Of a DNA stretch of 64,000 nucleotides, positions 45,224-54,256 are shown piece after piece (the stretch's first letter is position 1; every line of letters begins with the position of its first letter). The position numbers and the translations under genes are program-made. Origin of the DNA: Veillonellaceae bacterium (lineage in GTDB: Bacteria; Bacillota; Negativicutes; Veillonellales; Dialisteraceae); assembly GCA_025992895.1 (NCBI GenBank), contig DAJPGA010000001.1, forward strand, positions 1,444,501 to 1,508,500, read 5' to 3'. The notes beneath the pieces are model-generated. The model was not told the origin of the DNA and searched no databases. It saw only the letters and a program-made list of their open reading frames with translations.

Positions 45224-45550
45224 TCACCCCTCTTTACTTTCCAGTTTTAGTTTGTCGGGATACATAGTTTGAATGATTTCTAAACCATGCTGCAAAGTCT
45301 TCATCAGTGCCTGCGTCTCATTATCCCTGTATGAAACGAGGGATACGTTTAAGAACCCGCTCTCTGAATGAAAACTTCCCTCTTTATGAAGTACATCTTG
45401 AAGTCCAGATGCAATTGTCAGTGTTATTGATGAGATAGCTGCGCAGACAAGATCATATTCACTATCGTCTGTATATCCATCGGCATGGCCTGATACATCA
45501 AACTTGTGATAGAACCCATCTGTGTCCAAATACATCCTTACTGTAACCAA
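45224..45550 (-). CDS. prp: L27-processing cysteine protease Prp (YsxB family)
   Basis: 108 aa. Catalytic pair: the histidine of SGHADG near residue 22 and the cysteine of YDLVCAAIS near 36. It cuts the N-terminal extension of L27 encoded by the next gene. The start is TTG at 45550, since the chain then aligns with known Prp proteins; an ATG at 45535 would remove the first strand. The gene directly follows rplU. Confidence 0.9.
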   Translation of the reverse strand: MVTVRMYLDTDGFYHKFDVSGHADGYTDDSEYDLVCAAISSITLTIASGLQDVLHKEGSFHSESGFLNVSLVSYRDNETQALMKTLQHGLEIIQTMYPDKLKLESKEG

Positions 45551-45859
45551 TTAGCCCTCGATTTTCTTAATCTGAACTTTTGTAAATGGCTGACGATGAC
45601 CCTGACGACGACGATAGTTGGATTTAGCTTTATATTTGAAAATGCGGATCTTTGCTTCTTTGCCCTGTTCAAGAACAACGCCAACAACCTTAGCACCTTC
45701 AACGTTTGGCTTGCCAATCTTTACGTCTTCACCGGATACCAGAAGAACGTCATCAAATGTTACTTCGTCGCCCTGTTCAGCGATCAGTTTTTCAACACTG
45801 ATTACTTTTCCTTCTTCAACCTGATACTGTTTTCCACCTGTTTTGATAATTGCGTACAT
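45551..45859 (-). CDS. rplU: 50S ribosomal protein L21
   Basis: 102 aa, family length: [17 protein letters not shown] at the start and the basic [17 protein letters not shown] at the end. A GGGAGGTG ribosome site is present. First gene of rplU-prp-rpmA, with its own promoter and a 100-base leader. Confidence 0.97.
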   Translation of the reverse strand: MYAIIKTGGKQYQVEEGKVISVEKLIAEQGDEVTFDDVLLVSGEDVKIGKPNVEGAKVVGVVLEQGKEAKIRIFKYKAKSNYRRRQGHRQPFTKVQIKKIEG

Positions 45860-45960
45860 ATGTGCACCTCCCTCTACTATACTCGCCGATTCAGGTAGCT
45901 GTCCTGCAGCATTTTAATACCCTTCTCGTGCGGTTGCGTCATGGCACCTAGTACAATGAC
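45860..45960 (-). ncRNA. Putative L21-type ribosomal leader of rplU
   Basis: About 100 bases lie between the predicted transcription start and the rplU ATG. On the minus strand they contain the segment GGTGCCATGACGCAACCGC followed by ACGAGAAGGG and a hairpin-prone stretch (GCTGCAGGACAGC). Many Firmicutes have a structured L21 leader here. I recall CCGCACGAGAA as part of it, so the call rests on position and partial resemblance. Confidence 0.5.
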
Positions 45961-45966
45961 TTTACT

Positions 45967-45995
45967 ATTATACCTTCTGTCTTCATGAAAGTCAA
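45967..45995 (-). promoter_or_regulatory. rplU promoter
   Basis: TTGACT (45990-45995) and TATAAT (45967-45972) with a 17-base spacer on the minus strand, in the gap after nadK. Confidence 0.75.
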
Positions 45996-46022
45996 AGATT
46001 TTTTCATATCAAAGATAAATTT

Positions 46023-46895
46023 TCAGTTGCACATTTTCCGTATGAGTTTTTTCGTAATACTGCTGAAAAATTCCTGCCCTTCAAATCTGACAAAACGGAT
46101 AGGTTTGGAAATACCGCGGACACGAAGTATGTCAGAATGCAGGAAATCAAATGACATAGTACCATCGAGTGAAAGCTGGAGCGTATTTTCTCTTTCAGGG
46201 ACCGTAATTTTTACTATATCGGTATCATTCAAGACCATGGAATATCTTTGCAAAGTATGCGCGCAAATCGGTACTACTGTCATTCTGATATCTGAAGGTC
46301 CCAGCACCGGTCCTCCGCAGGACAGCGAATAACCGGTCGTACCAGTCGGGGAAGATACAATCAATCCATCGGATGCGTATTCCTGAATGAAATGATCATT
46401 AATTGAAAGCTGTACCCTGACAAGCTGGCCTATTTTATTATGACCGATAACAACATCATTTAAAACATCTGGCAGTATCTCTATTTCTCCATTTGCATGC
46501 TCGATTTCAGAATGAAGGAAAAGTCTGGATTCCTTCAGGTACTCTCCTTCAAGAATAAGTTTAATCCGTTCCTTCATGTCATCAGTAGTGATGCTGTTTA
46601 AAAAGCCCAGATCTCCCAGGTGAATGCCTGCTATCAAAGTATCATAATCAGAAAAAGTTCTTGCTGCTCCAAGAAAAGACCCGTCACCACCGACAGAGAG
46701 AATGCAGTCCGCATGCGCAAGCTCTTCAATAGGTACATAGGAATCGCCCAGGTCAAGGCCTGATTTCTCTATTTTTTGTTTCATCGAAACTGGAAATTTA
46801 TATGGAGTCCCTAAATCATCTAATATAGAAATCAATCGCTGAAGAACCCGATTGATTCCTTCTTTTTCAAGATTTGGAAAAATGCCAAATATCAT
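46023..46895 (-). CDS. nadK: NAD kinase
   Basis: 290 aa. Phosphorylates NAD to NADP. SVGGDGSFL is the conserved GGDG loop, with LGDLGFLN and the SSPTGTTGYSLSCGGP segment further on. It overlaps tlyA by 4 bases. tlyA-nadK after ispA is a conserved order. Confidence 0.95.
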   Translation of the reverse strand: MIFGIFPNLEKEGINRVLQRLISILDDLGTPYKFPVSMKQKIEKSGLDLGDSYVPIEELAHADCILSVGGDGSFLGAARTFSDYDTLIAGIHLGDLGFLNSITTDDMKERIKLILEGEYLKESRLFLHSEIEHANGEIEILPDVLNDVVIGHNKIGQLVRVQLSINDHFIQEYASDGLIVSSPTGTTGYSLSCGGPVLGPSDIRMTVVPICAHTLQRYSMVLNDTDIVKITVPERENTLQLSLDGTMSFDFLHSDILRVRGISKPIRFVRFEGQEFFSSITKKLIRKMCN

Positions 46896-47722
46896 ACTTG
46901 CCCCTTTAAAAGATTATTATGTGCTTCTTCTACAACAGCATTAATATCTTCATCATTAATAAGAACTTGTGGAATACTGCTTCGAAGGTAAGACAGGAAC
47001 TCAATATTCCCAGATCCGCCCTTAATGGGCGAATAAGTCAGTCCCCAGCAGAAATATCCGGATTCTTCAAATGTTTTTAATGTGTCACGAATAACTTCTT
47101 TGTGAACTTCGGGATCTCTTACAATACCACCCTTGCCAACTTTCTCCCGGCCCGCCTCAAACTGAGGTTTGATAAGAGCAGCAATGGATCCGTCAGGTTT
47201 CAGAATAGATTTAACAGCTGGAATAATCTTTGTCACTGATATGAAAGAAATGTCTGTGCATACAAAATCAACGGGCTCCCCTAAAGTTTCCAGGGTCACA
47301 AGTTTAATATTTGTTTTCTCCATATTAATGACTCTCTGATCTGTTCGAAGCTTCCAGTCAAGCTGATTTGTTCCAACATCAATAGCATATACCTTTACCG
47401 CGCCATTTTGCAAGGCGCAGTCAGTAAAGCCTCCCGTAGAGGCTCCGATATCAGCCACAACTTTGCCATTCAGGTCAATTTTGAAAAATTTCAGTGCTTT
47501 CTCGAGTTTGTACCCGCCTCTGCCAACATATGGCATTATATGCCCTTTTATCCTGATTTCAGCATCCGAAGGAACTTTTGTCCCTGCTTTGTCAACAGGC
47601 ACATTATTGACTAAAATTATGCCTTCCATAATATGCCGTTTTGCATTTTCCCGGCTGTTAAAGAAGCCCTGCTCCACTAAGAGAACATCCAGCCTCTCTT
47701 TTTTTACCTTTGGATTCGCCAC
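46892..47722 (-). CDS. tlyA: TlyA family rRNA (cytidine-2'-O)-methyltransferase
   Basis: 276 aa from GTG 47722, chosen because GGGAGG lies 7 bases upstream; a TTG at 47743 is the alternative. An N-terminal S4 RNA-binding domain (RLDVLLVEQGFF, about 8-65) is joined to an FtsJ-type methyltransferase (DIGASTGGFTDC). The group methylates rRNA riboses; older annotations call it hemolysin A. Confidence 0.93.
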   Translation of the reverse strand: MANPKVKKERLDVLLVEQGFFNSRENAKRHIMEGIILVNNVPVDKAGTKVPSDAEIRIKGHIMPYVGRGGYKLEKALKFFKIDLNGKVVADIGASTGGFTDCALQNGAVKVYAIDVGTNQLDWKLRTDQRVINMEKTNIKLVTLETLGEPVDFVCTDISFISVTKIIPAVKSILKPDGSIAALIKPQFEAGREKVGKGGIVRDPEVHKEVIRDTLKTFEESGYFCWGLTYSPIKGGSGNIEFLSYLRSSIPQVLINDEDINAVVEEAHNNLLKGQV

Positions 47723-47743
47723 TGCTGCTCCTCCCGTTTCCAA

Positions 47744-48613
47744 TTAATTCGCTCTGTCTAAAACATAATCCGCAAGATCATTTAACCGCTCAAACGACGA
47801 TCCCAGCTTTGATATAGCAGCCTTGGCCCGCTTATTTTCATCATTTGCCAATTCCTGGGCTTTTCCTTCTCCAGAATTGTAACATATGTGGACTTTAAGC
47901 TCTTTTGATCCTGCCCTGGCAGCTTGCCCATTTCCTTTAAACTTCCATGTACATCCAGGAGGTCATCCGTAATCTGAAAAGAGCAGGCCTAAATGAACTG
48001 CGAAATCATGAAGGGACTTTTTCATCTCTTCATCGCATTTTGCGATTAAGGCCGCCATGTCAATGGGTGCACAGATCAGGCATCCTGTCTTCAATGAATC
48101 CATCTTCCTTAATTCGGGAAGACTGCTGGAATGACCTTCAGAAATGATATCAAGCGCCTGCCCTCCGACCATTCCATCCGGACCTGCAGCTTTTGCTAAA
48201 ATCGAAATCAGATGGCATCTCGTATCAGGAGAAATATTTTCCTGATTGGATATCAATTCAAAAGCATATGTTAGAAGACCGGCACCTGCCATAGTTGCCA
48301 TACCCGGACCAAAGATTTTATGATTTGTCAGTTTTCCCCTGCGATAATCATCATTATCCATGGCAGGAAGGTCATCATGGATAAGGGAATATGTATGGAT
48401 ACATTCTATAGCACAGGCAACCTTAATATAAGACTTTGCCTCTAAGCCGAATATTTCCAAAAGCATCAGGAACAAAGCAGGCCTTAAACGCTTTCCTCCT
48501 GCAAGGAGACTGTAATTCATGGACTTATACAATTCTGAACCATTATCAGCAAGCAGATGCGCCAGCTCCTTGTCAATGTCCGCTTTCTTTTTGTTTAATA
48601 AGCTGCCAATCAT
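47744..48613 (-). pseudogene. ispA: Polyprenyl (farnesyl) diphosphate synthase IspA, two frameshifts
   Basis: The N-terminal 216 codons are normal: GGKRLRPAL and the first aspartate-rich motif HDDLPAMDND. Frame is lost after LLFS at a run of four T's on the coding strand (47977-47980; three are expected) and a stop follows at 47963. The next frame continues the protein correctly with ITDDLLDV (the second Asp motif) and KSTYVTIL. Frame is lost again at a GG (47871-47872, three expected), and the original frame resumes to a natural TAA at 47744. Restored, it would be 289 aa, normal for IspA. The enzyme makes FPP for undecaprenyl and quinone lipids. Real decay and sequencing error are both possible. 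Confidence 0.85.
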
Positions 48614-48745
48614 TTAAATCCCCCTTTGCCATATCCCATATTTTATAATCAAATTCAAGTAAACCAGAACAAAAACAGTATCTATTCACAGACAGGTGTC
48701 ATTAGTTCAAATGATAGACGATATTAAATCATCTGATGATCCATA

Positions 48746-49690
48746 TCAGGAGGAAGAATAAATCATAAATGCGCCGAACGCGTTGCCTGAAGCATTATCA
48801 CTGCTGTACCTGGGCGATGCAAAATAGGGTTTTAACATTTTTTCTCTGCAAATATCATTAACCCGATCCCTTAAATAAATATTTGACATGACACCGCCAA
48901 TAGATACAAAAGGGGCCCCCTTTTCAAAAGGATAATTCAAAAGTTCTTTTTCCAAAGAATCTCCAATATGACATAAAAGCCCCTTTGCTATATCGGCCTT
49001 ATTATATTGACTGCTCTCAATATCATGCAGGCATTGATTTTCCTGTCCGGAAAAACTAAAAGCATTCAGAATTTTAGTCATAGGCAAAACATAGTTCTTG
49101 TCTTTTCCTTCCATGGCAAGTATTTCCAAATGCTTCCCCGCGGGAAACGGCAGCCCCAGAGCAACTCCGATCCGGTCAATCAGCTGCCCGGCGGTAATAT
49201 CTCTTGTCGTGATGAGCTCTTGTATTTCAATCTTGTCTTGTTTCCAGACACAACGCAGTACATCCTGAGTACCACCAGAAAGATGCATCAAATAGAAATC
49301 TTTTCCCCATAACTCAGGTGCCTCCCTGATTGCAGAGAGAGCATGATTTTCCTGATGGCTGAATTGATACATCGGGATATGAACTGCCGCAGATAGTGAT
49401 TCCGCCAATCCTTTTCCAACGAGAAAAGCGGGCATAAATGAATCTGCCCGCCTCCTTGGGAATGAAGAAACTCCGATGGCAGATACATCCCCTAAGAATG
49501 GAGATATTCTCTACATCAATACCGGTAAATTTCTAACATGTTGATAGACCATATTGGACTGAGACAGTCCACGGCCGCCCATCTTAACTTTAAGGATAAT
49601 TCTCTCTTCACAAATCAAGCCTTTTTCTGAATCATAAACAGCAAGCGAGGTAGTGTAACAACTTGTGTCAATACCAAGAAACTTACTCAT
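48746..49690 (-). pseudogene. TsaD/Kae1-like protein (peptidase M22 family paralogue), in-frame stop
   Basis: The frame starts at ATG 49690 with FLGIDTSCYTTSLAVYD and GRGLSQSNMVYQHVRNLP, the N-terminus of the Firmicute TsaD-like (Gcp-type) paralogue. Codon 60 is an amber stop (TAG at 49511-49513). The same frame then continues with AIGVSSFPRR, MPAFLVGKGLAESL, FSHQENH and a GGVMSNIYLRD segment down to 48746, about 314 codons in all. Only one base change separates it from an open gene. The true role of this paralogue is not established. The ATG overlaps the nusB stop by 1 base. An internal ATG at 49435 could give a truncated product lacking the nucleotide-binding start. Confidence 0.82.
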
Positions 49691-50079
49691 TATTTCTCCT
49701 TCAATGCCTGATCCAGCAAACCGTTAATGAAAAGGTAAGAATTTTCACCACCATAGATCTTGGCAAGTTCGACAGCCTGATTGATAATCATATTCCGTTT
49801 ATCCGGTGCACCCAATTTCAGGTATTCAGCAATTGCCGTTCTAAGAATGTTCTTATCGACTACATTTAACTGCTTCATTGACCAATTGATGAGATGGCTT
49901 TCAATCATGTGATCAATCAATTCAGAATGACTCTGGTATTCTTCGACCACTGCTGAAGCGTACTCCATATCCGCTTCGGATAAATCAGCAGTTTCCCCAC
50001 TGATATTTTCACTTTCGGGATTCAGTTCTTTGGAATACAAAACTTTCAAAGCATACTCTATTGCATCTTTATTGCCCAT
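49690..50079 (-). CDS. nusB: Transcription antitermination factor NusB
   Basis: 129 aa from ATG 50079, with GAGGT just upstream; a TTG at 50094 is the alternative. All-helical NusB fold with NWSMKQLNVVDKNILRTAIAE and the C-terminal NQAVELAKIYGGENSYLFING. It acts with NusE, NusA and NusG on rRNA transcription. The N-terminal RNA-binding helix is less conserved than usual. It follows two Asp23-family genes. Confidence 0.9.
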   Translation of the reverse strand: MGNKDAIEYALKVLYSKELNPESENISGETADLSEADMEYASAVVEEYQSHSELIDHMIESHLINWSMKQLNVVDKNILRTAIAEYLKLGAPDKRNMIINQAVELAKIYGGENSYLFINGLLDQALKEK

Positions 50080-50090
50080 TGCAACCTCTT

Positions 50091-50438
50091 TCAATCAACT
50101 ATTTCAGTGATAGTAATATCAATTCCATAAATCATTTCCTCCGTGCAGGAGGCTAAGACATCTTTCACAGCAGCCTGTATACGTTGAGCGGTTTGATTGA
50201 CTTTACAACCTGAATGCAGAGATAAGGAGACAGCAACTTCTATTCCCTTTTTGCCATTTCTCCGGATCAATAAGCCCTTATGGCCCTTAAGACCGAAAGC
50301 CTGGCCGATTCCCTGCATCAAATAGGAAAATCCCTCAGCAGTAAAAGCGGCAACTTCTGGAAATGAAAGTACTTTCTCTTCGATTCTTCGGTAAACCTCT
50401 TCTTCAGGAACAATAGAAACAGAATCTTCTTCTGACAT
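50091..50438 (-). CDS. Asp23/Gls24 family-like protein, second copy
   Basis: 115 aa from ATG 50438, with AAGGAG upstream. It has an N-terminal acidic helix and an Asp23-type alpha/beta core (EVAVSLSLHSGCKVNQTAQRI, then GIDITITEIVD). The protein is less typical than its neighbour and may be the partner subunit of a pair. Asp23 proteins are linked to envelope stress. It is followed by nusB. Confidence 0.75.
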   Translation of the reverse strand: MSEEDSVSIVPEEEVYRRIEEKVLSFPEVAAFTAEGFSYLMQGIGQAFGLKGHKGLLIRRNGKKGIEVAVSLSLHSGCKVNQTAQRIQAAVKDVLASCTEEMIYGIDITITEIVD

Positions 50439-50439
50439 T

Positions 50440-50799
50440 TTATCGCTCCTTATCAAACACAACCTTTTGAACGTTAACGTTGACTGCAGTTACTCTAATC
50501 CCGGCAGAATCCAATATTTCTTCCTTAACAATTTCTTGAAGATTAAGAGCAATAGCAGGAATCCGGTCTCCATGATAAACAGCAACGTATAAATCAACCA
50601 CTATACTCTTATTATCAATGGAAACACGAATTCCACGAGTTTCTTCATCATTGATGACAGATGAAATTGCATGAGAAAAACGATCATCCATCGCATAGAT
50701 TCCCTTAACATGCAACGTAGCTGCCTGTGCAATACTGGCGATGACCTGATCTGAAATTCTAATTGTGCCTAACGAATTCTTTATCTCTGCAGTTTCCAT
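50440..50799 (-). CDS. Asp23/Gls24 family envelope stress response protein
   Basis: 119 aa. Typical Asp23 domain: LGTIRISDQVIASIAQAATL, then VKGIYAMDDR, IVVDLYVAVYHG, and the closing VTAVNVNVQKVVF. Members sit under the membrane in Firmicutes and are needed for envelope homeostasis. The stop is 1 base before the second Asp23 gene, and it follows efp. efp-asp23-nusB is the usual Firmicute order. Confidence 0.9.
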   Translation of the reverse strand: METAEIKNSLGTIRISDQVIASIAQAATLHVKGIYAMDDRFSHAISSVINDEETRGIRVSIDNKSIVVDLYVAVYHGDRIPAIALNLQEIVKEEILDSAGIRVTAVNVNVQKVVFDKER

Positions 50800-50814
50800 G
50801 TTAGTCTAAACAAC

Positions 50815-51375
50815 TCACTTTACACGTTCGATATATGCGCCTGTACGTGTATCAATACGGAGCATTTCACCTTCGTTGATAAAGAGCGGTACAGAAACAA
50901 TATAACTTGTTTCCATTTTTGCCGGCTTGGAACCGCCGGTTGCTGTATCGCCGCGGATGCCTGGTTCTGTTTCAACGACCTTGAGTTCAACAGAGTTTGG
51001 AATATCGACGCCGATGATGCTGCCATTGAAGAACATGACAGTGCATTCCATTTCTTCTTTAAGGAAGTTGATCTTGTCGCCCAGCTGCTCTTTGTTCAGC
51101 ATAATCTGTTCATATGTTTCGGTATCCATGAAGCAGTAGGAACCGTCAGCTTCATATAAATACTGCATCGGCTTGCGTTCTACCTGAGCATTCTGCAGTT
51201 TGATGCCGGCATTGAATTTACGTTCAACAACAGATCCTGTCTGCAGATTTTTCAATTTGGCACGAACGAATGCAGCACCCTTGCCTGGTTTTACATGCTG
51301 GAATTCCACGCACTGCCAAACCATTCCGTCAAGTTCTACTGTTATGCCTGGACGAAGATCATTACTAGAAATCAT
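50815..51375 (-). CDS. efp: Elongation factor P
   Basis: 186 aa, three OB domains. EF-P relieves stalling at polyproline. The loop that contacts peptidyl-tRNA reads [10 protein letters not shown] with lysine K32 at the tip, so modification would be on lysine rather than arginine. The enzymes that modify it are not in this window. AGGAGG precedes the ATG. It follows pepP by 15 bases. Confidence 0.97.
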   Translation of the reverse strand: MISSNDLRPGITVELDGMVWQCVEFQHVKPGKGAAFVRAKLKNLQTGSVVERKFNAGIKLQNAQVERKPMQYLYEADGSYCFMDTETYEQIMLNKEQLGDKINFLKEEMECTVMFFNGSIIGVDIPNSVELKVVETEPGIRGDTATGGSKPAKMETSYIVSVPLFINEGEMLRIDTRTGAYIERVK

Positions 51376-51390
51376 TTACTTTTCCTCCTA

Positions 51391-52446
51391 CTAAACCCTT
51401 AAAAATTTTTTGGGGAACTTCGTTAAAACTGAAATTCCATCTTTTTCTATTGTGACCGTATCTTCGATACGAACTCCACCTACTCCCGGGATATAAACTC
51501 CAGGTTCTACCGTTTCAGTCATTCCGACCATTAAAACGGAATGGTCACGCGGTGCCAGGACCGGCGCCTCATGAATCTCAAGTCCTACGCTGTGACCAAG
51601 CGCATGAGTGAAATAACTATCCAAAGAGAATTTTTTCAGGTATTCTCTGGCCAAGCGATCCACATCAGAAGCAGTCTCGCCCGCTTTAAGCAGGCCTTCT
51701 ATATACTCTACACATCCCAGCACTTTATCATACATGAATTGCTGCTGGTCGGAAATTTCTCCAACGGCAACAGTTCTTGTGATGTCGGAATGATATCCTT
51801 TATATATAGCGCCAAAGTCAAAGGTAATGAGATCCCCTGACTCAATCACTTTATCTGTCGCTGTTCCGTGCGGATACGCCCCTCTATAGCCAGAAGCAAC
51901 AATCGTATCAAATGATTTCCCTTCAGAACCTTCAAGCAGCATGGAACTTTCCAAAACAGCCATCAATTCCCGCTCCGTAACTCCGGGCTTGATATATGGA
52001 ATCGTCTTCTTGAATCCTTCATCCGAAATCCGGCAGGCTTCTGCAATACACTTAAGTTCTTCTTGTGTTTTTATCTGTCTGATATTGTCCAATGCGCAGA
52101 CTTTAAATTCTACATTATCCATCACACCAGAAAAGCTCAGATAGGCACTGTATGAAAACGGAGATTCAACGCCTATGCGCTTGACCTTGTGCTTCTGAGC
52201 GAGCTCGGCAATAACACTCGGTAACTTCCCTGCATGATTTATAACTTCAAATCCGGCCGCTTCTTGTTTTGCTTGTTCTGTATATCGGCTGTCAGTAAGA
52301 AGATAATCGGCATCTTTAGTCAGAAATAAAAAACTGTCTGATCCCGTAAATCTGGAAATATAATAACAGTTTTCATTTTTTTGAACGAAAACTGCATCCA
52401 GACCGCTATCCTTCATAAAATCAGAGATTCTATCTTTTAATAACAT
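51391..52446 (-). CDS. Xaa-Pro aminopeptidase/dipeptidase (M24 family)
   Basis: 351 aa. An N-terminal creatinase-like domain is followed by the pita-bread metallopeptidase fold. Metal ligands are visible in DFGAIYKGYHSDITRT (two Asp), HALGHSVGLEIHE (His), TVEPGVYIPG (Glu) and RIEDTV (Glu). It removes residues next to proline. M24 peptidase upstream of efp is a widespread pairing, with both genes relating to proline-containing peptides. Confidence 0.93.
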   Translation of the reverse strand: MLLKDRISDFMKDSGLDAVFVQKNENCYYISRFTGSDSFLFLTKDADYLLTDSRYTEQAKQEAAGFEVINHAGKLPSVIAELAQKHKVKRIGVESPFSYSAYLSFSGVMDNVEFKVCALDNIRQIKTQEELKCIAEACRISDEGFKKTIPYIKPGVTERELMAVLESSMLLEGSEGKSFDTIVASGYRGAYPHGTATDKVIESGDLITFDFGAIYKGYHSDITRTVAVGEISDQQQFMYDKVLGCVEYIEGLLKAGETASDVDRLAREYLKKFSLDSYFTHALGHSVGLEIHEAPVLAPRDHSVLMVGMTETVEPGVYIPGVGGVRIEDTVTIEKDGISVLTKFPKKFLRV

Positions 52447-52475
52447 GCATAATCACTCTTTTCCATTACCCTCTA

Positions 52476-52504
52476 ATAATACCGTATCAAGAACTTTTTG
52501 TCCA
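52476..52504 (-). promoter_or_regulatory. Candidate promoter of the pepP-efp-asp23-nusB operon
   Basis: TGGACA (52499-52504) and TATTAT (52476-52481) with a 17-base spacer on the minus strand, 30 bases before the peptidase start. Confidence 0.5.
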
Positions 52505-52562
52505 TGAAAATTCAAGGAATTGGAAACAGGCTGAAAACAGGACTCTATGCAGCATACTATTA

Positions 52563-53174
52563 TCATTCCTTCAAATGGCTGACGCCATTGAGCGAATCCA
52601 ATACATTCAGGCCATTGTTGAAACACTTGATAACAGATACGCTCGCATTATCTAAAGAAAGATTCCATGCTCTGGCTATCGGAATATCTATGAAGGAGCA
52701 TATAATCATTCGAAGCACTACGCCATGGCAGACGACTGCATAAGTCTTATCATCACCTGACGAAATGAGTTTCTCTATACATGCAGCAGCACGCTTCCTG
52801 CATTCTTCGAAAGATTCACCATTAGGGAATTTGAATGTTTCAGTATGTGTGAACATCTTCTCCATGGATCCTGGCCAGCACTTTTCTATTTCCTTAAAGT
52901 TTTTTCCTTCCCATTCTCCAAAATCAAGCTCATGGAGATTCTCTTCTATTACCAGGGGGAGATTATGAGATATGGCAACACCTTGTCCTGTTCTGACAGC
53001 TCTTTTTAAAGGACTTGAAATTACAGAGTCCAGCTTGATATCTCTGAAATAATCCTCAATTTTATCAGCCTGAAGGATTCCCTTCTCACTGAGCTCTACA
53101 TCGGCGATTCCCTGATAGCGTCCCTTTTTGTTCCATAAAGTTTCGCCATGACGGATAAGATAAATAGTTATCAT
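52563..53174 (-). CDS. cobC: Histidine phosphatase, probable alpha-ribazole/adenosylcobalamin 5'-phosphate phosphatase CobC
   Basis: 203 aa. The phosphohistidine motif LIRHGETLWN is near the start and the second histidine is in VVCHGVVLR. The family is broad (phosphoglycerate mutase-like). The assignment to CobC rests on its place at the end of the cobalamin operon, 4 bases overlapping cobD. A general phosphatase role cannot be excluded. Confidence 0.82.
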   Translation of the reverse strand: MITIYLIRHGETLWNKKGRYQGIADVELSEKGILQADKIEDYFRDIKLDSVISSPLKRAVRTGQGVAISHNLPLVIEENLHELDFGEWEGKNFKEIEKCWPGSMEKMFTHTETFKFPNGESFEECRKRAAACIEKLISSGDDKTYAVVCHGVVLRMIICSFIDIPIARAWNLSLDNASVSVIKCFNNGLNVLDSLNGVSHLKE

Positions 53175-54256
53175 TTAGCAAGCACCTCATGTAATGCATT
53201 AATGAGTTTATTATTTTCAACATCAGAACGCACGGCTACACGGAAAAATGAATCATCCAATCCCTCATAATTTCCGCATTTCCGGATAATAATTCCGCGG
53301 TGAATCAGTTTTGCCTGAAGAGATTCAGCATCCATTCCTTTATCAAGCAGCTCACAAAGGACAAAATTTACCGTTCCCGGATACACCTTGATCTCTGGAA
53401 ATTCCTTCAGTCCTTCAACAAGTTTTGCTCTTTGCATCTGGCAGAATGAAATGGATCCTCTTATATATTCATTATCCTTGACCGCATGCGCCATGTACAG
53501 CTGAGCTAATCCGTTGACATTCCAGGGAACAAGATTCTGATTGACCTGATCATGAATAGCCTGCGGAAGAAAAGCGCAGCCTATACGCAGCCCGGGAACT
53601 GCGTAAAATTTAGTGAGCGAAGTAACTACAATGACATTTGGATGCGTCTCACTCAGATTGCGGTAGGAATATCCATCTCCCACAAAATCAATAAACGATT
53701 CATCTATCACAAGGAAGCTGGATGCAGCATCCGCAATCCCTATAAGCTCCAAAAGATCCTTGGAGTCCAGCAGCAAGCCGTCGGGATTATTAGGATTCCC
53801 AACGTATATCAAAGAATTCTGCTGAATATTATTTTTTACTTCTTCAATGAAAGCTTTGAAAGATGAAACTGGTTCACTCAATAAGCTCAGGACTTTTGCC
53901 CCGGATGCTTCTGCGGATAATCTGTATTCACTGAATGAAGGCGCAGGTATCAAAACCAGATCCGGATTGATGATTCTCAGGATGGCATACATCAGCTCAG
54001 TGGCACCATTTCCAACCACGATATTGGTTTCATCGACATGGTAACGTTCTGATAAAGCTTTAATGAGGTCTCTGCATTTAACATCCGGATATCGCAAAGT
54101 TTCCTTTTCCCAGCCTGCTTTTAAAGCAGCTTTCCCTTTAGGCGATAATCCAAGAGGATTTATATTGATGCTGAAATCCAGGAATTTATCTCTTTCCTTA
54201 TCCGAAAATCCATAAATATCTCCGCCATGTCTACTCTTTGTCGAACTCATTCGCAT
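53171..54256 (-). CDS. cobD: L-threonine-O-3-phosphate decarboxylase CobD
   Basis: 361 aa, PLP-dependent aminotransferase fold I. SSTKSRHGGDIYGF at the start, NINPLG, GNGATELMYAI, GNPNNPDG, DESFIDF and SLTKFYAVPGLRIG with the PLP lysine. It decarboxylates threonine phosphate to aminopropanol phosphate, the linker of the lower ligand. Its substrate is made by PduX, encoded by the gene just upstream, with a 26-base overlap. An internal ATG two codons later is equally possible. Distinguished from histidinol-phosphate aminotransferase by N-terminus and context. Confidence 0.92.
   Translation of the reverse strand: MRMSSTKSRHGGDIYGFSDKERDKFLDFSININPLGLSPKGKAALKAGWEKETLRYPDVKCRDLIKALSERYHVDETNIVVGNGATELMYAILRIINPDLVLIPAPSFSEYRLSAEASGAKVLSLLSEPVSSFKAFIEEVKNNIQQNSLIYVGNPNNPDGLLLDSKDLLELIGIADAASSFLVIDESFIDFVGDGYSYRNLSETHPNVIVVTSLTKFYAVPGLRIGCAFLPQAIHDQVNQNLVPWNVNGLAQLYMAHAVKDNEYIRGSISFCQMQRAKLVEGLKEFPEIKVYPGTVNFVLCELLDKGMDAESLQAKLIHRGIIIRKCGNYEGLDDSFFRVAVRSDVENNKLINALHEVLAK

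Noticed and set aside
48614-48745. Remnant of xseB between the TsaD-like gene and ispA
   Set aside because: A short run of plausible residues exists in one frame but stops interrupt all frames and no XseB motif is visible.
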